Assembly: GCA_017657125.1 (NCBI GenBank)
Contig: JAGFNX010000369.1
Location: forward strand, 62,001 to 126,000
From: Scopulariopsis brevicaulis
Lineage: Eukaryota; Ascomycota; Sordariomycetes; Microascales; Microascaceae
Length of the DNA stretch: 64,000 nt
Direction: 5' to 3'
A program made the position numbers and the translations under genes. Every line of letters starts with the position of its first letter. The first letter of the stretch is position 1. Below, piece by piece: positions 56,544 through 64,000 of this stretch. The notes below the pieces were generated by a model. It was given only the letters and a program-made list of their open reading frames with translations, did not search any database and was not told where the DNA came from.

Positions 56544-56930
56544 ATGTCAACCCAAGCGCCCGCCGCCGCACCGCCCGCCGCGCAGCCTGCACCCTGCCAC
56601 CGATGCGGAGGCCCAAGCACCAGCCGCACGACCAGCGCCTTAAACCGAAACGGCAACGCAAACCGCCCCTACATTAGGTGCATCCCTTGCAGAAAGTTCA
56701 TCACCTTCACCGACGACAGGGGGCTCGATCCCAACAACCCCCCCTGCGGCTGCGGGAGGCCGAGCAGGAGGCAGCTCACTGGCAGGCGCAAGGAGGTGCC
56801 CAGGGCCATCTACTTCGTCTGTAGGGAGGGGAGGTGTGGTTTCTATATGGAGTATTTTGATGACGAGGGGGAGCGGGTAGTTGTTCCTCTGGGTCTCATG
56901 GATGTGTTGATTGCGCACAAGATTGTGTGA
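56544..56930 (+). CDS. small GRF-like zinc-ribbon protein
   Basis: Single exon, 128 residues. An Ala/Pro/Gln-rich start (MSTQAPAAAPPAAQP) precedes a Cys-rich body with paired ligands: CHRC at residues 18-21, CIPC in IRCIPCRKFITF, CGCG in the PPCGCGRPSRRQ segment, and FVCREGRCGFYMEYF. The pattern of a first Cys pair, an N-G/R-N-x-Y-I-R-C step and an FVC...GCGFY step resembles the GRF zinc finger, here apparently in two linked parts, which is a form common in small fungal proteins. A nucleic-acid-binding role is typical of GRF fingers but unproven here. The ATG at 56544 was chosen because the open frame upstream is not protein-like. Confidence 0.68.
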   Translation: MSTQAPAAAPPAAQPAPCHRCGGPSTSRTTSALNRNGNANRPYIRCIPCRKFITFTDDRGLDPNNPPCGCGRPSRRQLTGRRKEVPRAIYFVCREGRCGFYMEYFDDEGERVVVPLGLMDVLIAHKIV

Positions 56931-57347
56931 GTTCGTTCGGAGGGGGCATCTTGAGAACTTGGTTCGGTGGTTTGGTGGTTTGTGTATGAACTACTCTTGA
57001 TTACTTTGTGCTTGGGGTAAAATATATTTATCCAACATTACCATTTTCACTTTTTGACGAGAATAACTGCTCGGCATTGCGGCGCTTCTCATACCAAAGA
57101 CGTGGTAATCTAGTTTGTTTCCCAGGCGGTGTTGTCATACGACATAAGGAGAACATCGCCAGTAAAGTATGTCAGTGTGCATAACGGGCTCCGAGGCTAC
57201 TACCACAGAATCTATTCCTTTTCTTGCTAATAAACCAGAAGTCGCTAGCTAATACATGTAACACTGAGACCTAAATCGCTGCCGCTCCCTGCACGTCCCT
57301 TCTCAAACCCCGAATGCCGTGCCGTAGGCATGAGCGCCAATACGCCG
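56931..57347. other. intergenic, tail-to-tail
   Basis: About 420 bp between convergent genes; holds both 3' flanks. Nothing else seen. Confidence 0.45.
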
Positions 57348-57875
57348 TTAATCCAACTTCACCCACCAAAGCTCACTCCTCAAAGTCCCGCTCTCCTGCA
57401 CAATCTGCAGGAACGTCCCATCCCCGCTCTCGAAAACCGCAAAGTCCCGTTCCAAAAGCGTGCCCATCATCCCCGGCACATGCGCAACCGTCAACGGCCC
57501 ATGAACGACCTTTCCAGAACTTGCTTTCCTATTCTCAATGGCGTAGGGGCCGGAGTACGACAGCGTGTGCTTCCCCGTCTTTGCCCAGTCGGCGTCAGAC
57601 TGGCCTTCTTGGAAGGGGTAGGTTACGTCCAGGTCCGGCGGGAGGAGGCTTGGGTCGGTGGAGACGACGGTGGTGGACATGTAGCCTGTGGGTCCGTAGA
57701 TCATGATGCCGTTGGAGCCGCTCCCCCAGGCGACTTCGGGGACGGGGATGCCGTTCTCGGTCCTGTCGGGGCTGTCAGTACTTGGGCGCGATGCGAGCGA
57801 AGATGGGGGTACTGACGTGGTGCGATTGAGCAGGGAGTAGGTCCCCGCGAGGACGGAGAAGATGTCCGACTTCAT
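57348..57875 (-). CDS. lipocalin-like domain protein
   Basis: Single exon, 175 residues from the ATG at 57875; an in-frame ATG at 57926 adds only a low-quality 17-residue extension. The start IFSVLAGTYSLLNRT and the GIMIYGPTGYMSTTVVSTDP block are the typical first strands of fungal lipocalin-like (Lipocalin_5 type) proteins, which begin with a L-x-G-T/A-W/Y-S-L motif and a G-x-L-x-Y-T/G-x-x-G-Y-M-S motif. The second half has HTLSYSGPYAIENRK, LTVAHVPGMMGTLLERDFAV and ends SELWWVKLD, where the family usually closes with a W-rich strand. No signal peptide. Ligand unknown; members often sit near secondary-metabolite genes. Confidence 0.75.
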   Translation of the reverse strand: MKSDIFSVLAGTYSLLNRTTSVPPSSLASRPSTDSPDRTENGIPVPEVAWGSGSNGIMIYGPTGYMSTTVVSTDPSLLPPDLDVTYPFQEGQSDADWAKTGKHTLSYSGPYAIENRKASSGKVVHGPLTVAHVPGMMGTLLERDFAVFESGDGTFLQIVQESGTLRSELWWVKLD

Positions 57876-59150
57876 TTCGATGCTGACTCTGCACGGTGCT
57901 GGGGAGGGGTGATTGCAGTGGTACAAGAGTAGATAATGTGGGTGATGAATTGGAAGCTTCGTTTAGGCGCGACGTTGTTTACGCCGTAGATGAATGTCCT
58001 CATGTTTACGTGGGCCAAACCTTGCTTCATGGGAAACAGCGGTTGGCTTGTCAGCAGTCGAAGCTTCCTGTTGATGTTGGGCACTGAGAAGGAGAAACCC
58101 TGGACTCTAGTGTTACTGCCTACAGTACGATTCCATCGCTATTTGGGTGTGGACGGACTCCATAGTCATGCCAACGGGCCCCCCTTAGTATCCCATCTCC
58201 GGTCCAGACGTCCCACCTGGTTTAATCGTAGTTGAACTTAGTGAGCATTTTCCTGGGCGTTAACCACCCTCGATAGCTGGCTTTTTGACGCAGCACTGGT
58301 CAACATGGATGAGCTAGCACACTCCCGGGGTTTAAATTTCTGGCAATAGATGACGCTGTCTTAGCTTGAAGGAATGGAGGAATATGGACCAATACTATAT
58401 CTTGCAGCATGGGAAATGAGCCAGGATATATACTTAGGTTTCGAGGCGTCTATTATAATACCCCGCTGCGAAGTGTGCTCCCATCGTCTACACGATGTCA
58501 TGTCATGGCGCATTCTCCCCTATTGAAAATGAGGTTGGATATCTTACATCATATAGTCTTCCTTACAAATGAAGATGTGTTGATGTCATCATCTTCACAA
58601 TCGTGTCTTCTCAAGTACCGTAGTTTAATAACAATGCCCGCCTTGGTCCTAGTAGTTTTAACAGGTCAAACCTCGACCATCTCGATCCTTCTTGTCGGTC
58701 GAGGCTCCGCTACTTTCCATGTCAGCATCGAAACATGGTTCAGAATGCGTAAGCCTCTAAGACTGGACCAGCTCGGCTTGTCCAATATCATTGCGATTCC
58801 CTCACTCAAAAATCGCTCAAAGAAACCCACGTTTTCATCCCCTCATTCTGCCTATCGGCGCTGACCTCAAGTTTGAGACGGTTACAACGGTTTTATAGGG
58901 ACGTGTGAGGGTATAGCTGATTATCAGATGTTATGTAGGGTTGATATTGGAGATGGAGTTGAAGAGCAACGGCTATATTAACCGCCAGAGATTGTGGGGT
59001 TGCCTTTCAGCGGCGCACGATGTTGAAAGTTGGCGATAAGTACACATCGCCTTTTCATTTATTACGATAAAAGCGCGTATACTATCTTCATAACTGATTC
59101 CATCTGCCTGCGTTATAGGGCTCATCCCACTTAGAAATATCCAAGGACCC
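57876..59150. other. intergenic, ending in the duplicated 3' flank of methyltransferase copy D
   Basis: A 151-codon plus-strand frame at 58409-58864 has no recognisable protein features. An inverted repeat (58671-58678 with 58697-58704) lies inside it. From about 58,940 the sequence matches the 3' flank of copy E (61,715-61,900), with GTTGATATTGGAGAT and CAACGGCTATATTAACCGCC shared. Confidence 0.5.
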
Positions 59151-60950
59151 TCATGCCTCTTCAGTGCCAGGCGCATTCCCCGGCTTCCGGCCATAAACCA
59201 CATACCTAGCCCGCATGTCAGCTCCCCGAGTCCTACACTAGCGGCGACAGTGGAAACAAAAAAGAAAAGACTTACACCGGAACATAACCATGCATAGACC
59301 GATCCCTCAGCGCCGCCCGGAACTGCGCGCAAAAGACAAGCACCTCGTCACTGCTCCAGCCTAGGAACCGCGTGAAGAGCGCCATCAGCATGGCTTCGAT
59401 TCCAACGTCCAGGTTCTCCCGCGTCCAGCTTCCAAGCTCCTTATAGTAAGGGTCCTTAGGCCACTCGTTAAGCGGCCACTTGAAGCGTTTCTCGACTACG
59501 TCGACGAACCCCGCGCGCTCGAGGTAACTCTTATAGTAAGGCGCCAGGTTGTTCGGGCGCCCGCCGACCTCTGCTGCTTTGGTGTAGAGGACTGAGGCGC
59601 GGTAGGCGGGGTTGTCTATTTCAAGGGTGTCGTCATCCGAGGTAAAAGGGACGAGGATGTCATGCATTTCGAGGTAGCCCCCAGGTTCAAGGTGCCTATA
59701 CGGGCCTGTTAGTAGGGATATTTTGCGTATATAGGTGTTCACAGGACAGGGTGAGCATGAGCGTGTATAGGTATATGAGCGTTTTAGTATCGGTATGTAG
59801 AGACCTTCGATGACTGGTAGGAACACTGGATGAAGATAACACGCCGACACAAGGTCGCTAGCATGAGTGGAAACGGAATAGGTAGGAAACGTAGGGTTAA
59901 ACCAAGGGGAAACCCTACTCGTAGGCCTGCTTGATAAAATCTTCGGTGTCTTTTAGGCTCCCGGCGATTATACGGGAAAAGATAAGGTCAAACGGGCGCG
60001 TCCACGTCCACTCCTTCTCGATGTCGTCAAGCTCGAACGAGCAGTTTTGCGGCACCCTATCGTCCTATTAGCACCTATTATTGCATAATACAGAGAGAGA
60101 ACGTAGATAAGGGGCTTACAGCGACGGCTGGATAGGGCTCAAGTCGACTCCGATGACCTGTGCTATGTGAGACGGCTAACTAAGGCCACTGTCGGAACAT
60201 TTTACTTACCTCAGACTCCGGATGCATGTCGGCTTAGGAAGAGCAGTTATTACAGGCGTTCCGAATACCGTGTCCCGAATATCAGTTGCTTACCGTACTC
60301 TACGGCCCAAATACCGGTACCCGTTCCTGCGTCGAGGACCCGCTTTGCACCCTCCACTGCCTTCGGCGATAGTGCGAGTTCGCCGCGGAGAGTAAGCAGC
60401 CATAGGTTATGCGTCAAGTCTAGGGGCCGTGGTTAGATAAATAGGCTTTATACAATTCTCATGATTAAGGGCACACCAAGTCTCTCTTGCTCTCTCTCAT
60501 CATTTGGGAGGTAGTATTCTGCCAGGACAGAGTCAGCGTTCTCTATTGTCCGCCTTAATGGGGAAAATAACACACTGCCACTGCTCATGGAGTGGTAAGT
60601 CCGCCCATTCTCTTGCTGGAATTTCAACACGCTCGAGCGTAGGGAGGTGAGGCCCGAAGCCGTAGCCTGTGGATCCCGAGTCAGCAAAAGCTTCCAGGCG
60701 CTCCTTGTGGTGAATTATATCCAGATTCGAGGGGGGACATACGGTGGAAATGGCGGAGTCGCCATCGTCGAAAGTGTCCGCCGTCTGTGCAGCCACGTGG
60801 TTAGTATCGTTTCCTAGAGAAGTTGAATCTTGTTTCCAGTTGTTGTCATACCAGCGGCTCATGCTGTTCTTCAGCTTCAAGCCCTTCAACTTGTGGCGTT
60901 AGAGCTTGGGGTGCTGCAGCCTCGGGGGCTTCAGTTTGATTTGACGCCAT
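59151..60950 (-). CDS. LaeA-like SAM-dependent methyltransferase, copy D
   Basis: Same ten-exon layout, about 357 residues. The first exon codes a 33-residue Ala/Pro/Glu-rich leader (MASNQTEAPEAAAPQ) ending EQHEPL, then TADTFDDGDSAIST, LTSLRSSVLKFQQENGRTYH, YYLPNDEREQERL, motif I VLDAGTGTGIWAVEY, ADMHPESE, VIGVDLSPIQPS and FELDDIEKEWTWTRPFDLIF. The intron before HLEPGGYLEMHD is 223 bp (59696-59918), against 50-90 bp in the other copies, so about 160 bp have been gained there. The end is YVVYGRKPGNAPGTEEA, without a repeat tail. No disabling change is seen. It forms a tandem pair with copy E, and the unit boundaries are visible in the shared flanks. Confidence 0.85.
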
Positions 60951-61714
60951 TGTGGCTGTGATGTCGCGCAGACTGTTAATCCGAGGTTTTGTGTTGAAGG
61001 CGGGGAAGTCAGTTTGACAAGGGGAGTGCCGCGGGTGTTACAAAACGGGAAAGAACCTCATTTAAGCCCAACAGCCCGGACGCACTCTCCCACCACCCCC
61101 GCTGGCTGGGTGACATAGGACCGTTGCATCGAGGGCCGGATAACGGCGGCCCACCAGTCGTGACTTCCCCATTGCACCTGTTCGAGGAACCAACAGGTTA
61201 GCGTAAAACCTCTATGGAAATAGCACAGTAACTCGTAGCAAGCGCCATTTTTCTTAAACGGTCTATCATAGAAGGTCGCGGTACTTGAGACCTTACTTTA
61301 ATGTAATAATTAATGGTTTTTGTTCTTGACCTATGATTACTATTATTCCGGAGAGGTCGATGATGTACGCTGACCATCGTAAAAATAGATAGATCCTCTA
61401 AGGTTGGGATATAGATCGTATGAGCGGCTGGTGAGCAGATACGTGGGCTACTGAGCAAGGGTGTTGTTTGTCAATAACGTGGATCGGGTATGGCGTTAAC
61501 ATGTCGGATCCCTGTCACAATGTATTCTCGTCACATTCCGGTCTCCCCGGCCAGGGGTATTGGACCTATAGGACGCTCCCGCATGCGAGAGCCTCCACAG
61601 TCCTTTTGCGCTGCCTGACAACTGGTTATCCGGGCCCAAGTGCCCACCCACCTTCGGAAGCACCTTAGCTTTCCCGGGTAGGCGGGGTCCAAGTGGTAAA
61701 TATGGATCCTTTTG
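60951..61714. repeat. duplicated 5' flank of methyltransferase copy D
   Basis: Matches the 5' flank of copy E (63,571-64,000) in order: CATTCCGGTCTCCCCGG, GGACGCTCCCGCA-GC, GCAACTGGTTATCCG and GGTGGGGTCCAAGTGGT-AAT recur. It holds the promoter of copy D. No gene seen. Confidence 0.65.
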
Positions 61715-61900
61715 ATGTAGAGTTGATATTGGAGATAAAGCTCGAGAGCAACGGCTATATTAACCGCCAAAGATTACGTGGTAAGATTGGTGGTAAAGAT
61801 ACATCGCGCTTTCAGTTTAACGACAAAAGTTCCTATACCATCGTTGATGGCTAGTGCTCTGGGCCATCCCCGCGCCATGGAGCCAATCCGGTCTAGGAAA
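61715..61900. repeat. duplicated 3' flank of methyltransferase copy E
   Basis: Direct match to 58,940-59,150 downstream of copy D (GTTGATATTGGAGATA, GCAACGGCTATATTAACCGCC, then the CATCG-CTTT-A-TT-ACGA-AAA stretch). Marks the left border of the tandem unit. Confidence 0.65.
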
Positions 61901-63570
61901 TCATGCCGTCTCTTCGGTGCCCGGCGGATTCCCCGGCTTCTGCCCGTAGACCACATAACTAATCTACATGTCAGCTTCCCAAATCTCGCCAGCGGCGACC
62001 ACGGAAAAGGACACTAGACTTACATCGGGACATACCCATGGACTGACCGGTCCTTCAACGCCGCCCTTATCTGCGCGCAAAGGACGAGCACCTCGTCCCT
62101 ATTCCACCCAAGGAACCGCGTAAATAGTGCCATAAAGAGGCCCTCGGCCCCGCCATCTATATTCTCGCGCGTCCAAGTACCAAGTTCCTTATAGTATGGA
62201 TCCTTAGGCCACTTATTAAGCGGCCACTTAAAGCGCCGCTCGACCACGTTAATAAAGCCAGCGCTCTCGAGGTAGCTCTTATAGTATGGAGCTAGGTTGA
62301 TAGGGCGCCCGCTAACCTCGCCTGCTTTAACGGAGAGGGCCGAGGCGCGGTAGATAGGGTGGTCTGTGGTGAGGGTGCCATCGTCAGAGGCGTACGGGAG
62401 GAGGAAGTCCTGCATTTCGAGATAGCCACCTGGCTCGAGGTTGCTATAGGACCTGTTAGTGGCATTCTATATATTAGGTTTGTAGGAGGACCGGGGGTGG
62501 GGGGGTCTCACTTGTAGGCCTGCTTGATGAAGTCCTCGATATCTGCTAGACATCCTGAGATCCCACGAGAAAGGACAAGGTCAAACGGCTGCGCCCACGT
62601 CCACTCCTTCTCAATATCGTCGAGCTCAAACGAGCAGTTTGGCGGCACCCTGGGACTATATCAGCGCCTCTCTTACCTGATATAGAGATGGTAATAAATC
62701 ATGGACTTACAGCGACGGCTGAATAGGGCTCAAATCGACGCCAATGACCTGCTACGTCAGACGGCTATCCAAGACTGCTATCGGCACTTATTACTCACCT
62801 CGGATTCCGGATGCATGTCGGCTGCGGACGAGTAGTTAATGAATACAAACCATCCCCTATCACGAATATAAAGTTTTGGCTCTTACCATACTCTATAGCC
62901 CAAATGCCGGTCCCTGTCCCCGCGTCGAGGACTCGCTTTGCACCCTCCATCGCCTTAGGCGACAGCCCCAGCTCACCGCGGAGGGTGAGCAACCACAGGT
63001 TATGCATCAAGTCTATAGCAGAGGTTAGATAGTGAACTTTGTGCACGTTTCGGGATTAGTGACGTACCTAGTCGCTCGTTCTCCCGCTCGTCGTTTGGGA
63101 GATAGTACTCTAAGATCGAAGTCAGCGCCTAATCTTTATTTTTGGATGGGGCGAGATGGGGGAATTACGAACTTCCGTCGCTCATGGAATGGTAAGTACG
63201 CCCATTTTCTTCCTAGAATTTCCGAACGCTCGAGCGCAGGGAGGTGAGGCCCGAAGTTGCGGCCTGAGGGCCGTCAGTTAGTAAATGGCTTCGGGCCGCC
63301 CTTAGGGATTGGGCTTAGACATGGTAGAGCATACGGTGGAGATGGCGGAGTCGCCGTCGTCGAAGGTGTCGGCCGTCTGCGCAGCGCCTTGTTTAGTGCC
63401 TTTTTCTAGAGACTGACTGATCTGGTCCCAAGTGGTCATACCAACGGTTCCTGCGGATCCTCGGCTTCAAGTGCTTCAGCTTGAGTTGTTTCGGCTTGAG
63501 GTGCCACAGCCTGGGGTGCTGCAGCCTGAGCTGCTCCAGCCGGAGATGCCCCAGTTTGATTCGACGCCAT
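61901..63570 (-). CDS. LaeA-like SAM-dependent methyltransferase, copy E, with one nonsense codon
   Basis: Same ten-exon layout as the other copies. The first exon codes a 43-residue Ala/Gln-rich leader with short PQA/TQAEA repeats, ending DPQEPL. Then TADTFDDGDSAIST, motif I VLDAGTGTGIWAIEY, ADMHPESE, VIGVDLSPIQPS, FELDDIEKEWTWAQPFDLVL, NLEPGGYLEMQDFLLPYA and the end YVVYGQKPGNPPGTEETA. In exon 3 the Gln codon of LKFQEENG, conserved in A-C (LKFQQENG in D), is TAG (RKF-stop-EENG, near 63216-63218): a CAG-to-TAG, CpA-to-TpA change. The same TAG creates a good 3' splice site (TTCTAG before GAAGAA); using it would drop 17 codons and keep frame. So it is either a fresh pseudogene or a gene saved by shifted splicing. 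The rest is intact. Confidence 0.75.
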
Positions 63571-64000
63571 TGTGTGTTGCACAGACTGGTAGTCCGAGTT
63601 TCCGTGGTGGAGGGGGGAAATCTGTGTGGTGGAGAAGTGTCCCGGGTGTCGAAAAGCAGGGAGGGCCCCCTCAAACTCATCAGCCTGGCACACGCAATCA
63701 CTTACTCTCTTTTCAAACCCCATTCCCACAGGGACAGTGGCAGTGGACCGTTGCATGGAGGGCCGGTCTGCCAGTGGACCCTTCCCCACTGTGACAGAGA
63801 GCATGGGTCCGCGCTGCTCGTGACATTCCGGCCGCCCCGGTTCACCGGGCCGGGGTTCGGGCCTATCGGACGCTCCCGCACGCTAGGACCTCCACTATTT
63901 GTTCTTGAGCGTCGGACGGCAACTGGCTATCCGTGCCCACGTGCCCACCTTTGGAAGTAACTTGCCCCGGCAGGTGGGGTCCAAGTGGTGAATCTGAGAT
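63571..64000. repeat. duplicated 5' flank of methyltransferase copy E, reaching the window edge
   Basis: Matches the 5' flank of copy D, and ends at the GGTGGGGTCCAAGTGG segment which, upstream of D, is followed immediately by the 3' flank of E. The window therefore stops at what looks like a unit boundary. Confidence 0.6.

Noticed and set aside
58409..58864. 151-codon plus-strand open frame
   Set aside because: No recognisable family, Ser/Leu-rich, contains an inverted repeat; evidence too weak to call a gene.
59272..59850. 192-codon minus-strand frame as a separate gene
   Set aside because: It is exon 9 of methyltransferase copy D plus part of the enlarged intron read through.

Overview
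The window is chromosomal DNA from a filamentous ascomycete (Pezizomycotina). The genes have many short GT-AG introns of about 50-70 bp, often with a CTAAC/CTGAC-like branch point. They include fungus-restricted families: a Zn2Cys6 regulator with a fungal-specific transcription factor domain, a LaeA-like methyltransferase family, a rhodopsin-domain membrane protein, a 2EXR protein and a DUF3638/DUF3645 giant protein. Several dead copies and one tandem repeat carry C-to-T / G-to-A changes of the kind produced by repeat-induced point mutation (RIP). I cannot name the species.

Left part (about 0.6-15.4 kb): a catabolic block. It holds a vanillyl-alcohol-oxidase-type flavoenzyme (minus), a secreted PL4 rhamnogalacturonan lyase (plus), a large GH2 beta-galactosidase (minus) that shares a 714-bp divergent promoter with a lactose/sugar MFS permease (plus), and a Zn2Cys6 regulator with eight exons (plus). 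The lyase, beta-galactosidase, permease and regulator form a plausible set for pectin rhamnogalacturonan-I with galactan side chains, or for lactose and other galactosides.

Middle (15.9-27.4 kb): a dead coiled-coil gene, a stretch of degenerate short repeats, and a gene of about 9.6 kb for a roughly 3,175-residue protein of the DUF3638/DUF3645 family with ATPase-like motifs.

Right part (27.4-64 kb): a gene-poor accessory region. It contains five same-strand copies of a LaeA-like SAM methyltransferase gene, called here A (29.0-30.8 kb), B (45.5-47.2), C (48.3-49.9), D (59.2-61.0) and E (61.9-63.6). They share a ten-exon layout and duplicated flanks; D and E are in tandem, and the repeat appears to continue past the right edge. 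Between them are an UNC93-like MFS protein, two NtaA/DszA-type FMN monooxygenases, a Baeyer-Villiger-type flavoprotein (one frame problem at a G7 tract), a ComA/phosphosulfolactate-synthase-like protein, a GFA/CENP-V-type zinc protein, a 2EXR protein, a small zinc-ribbon protein and a lipocalin-like protein. Decayed genes are mixed in: the C-terminal part of a DUF3883 (NO VEIN-type) protein, an enoyl reductase that has lost its cofactor domain, and a rhodopsin-domain protein with Trp-to-stop changes. A RIP-like AT-rich direct repeat lies at 53.5-54.3 kb.

Exon structures were derived by reading splice sites and checking phase by hand; where I say a join closes in frame, I counted it. Family names come from remembered family sequences, not from searches.
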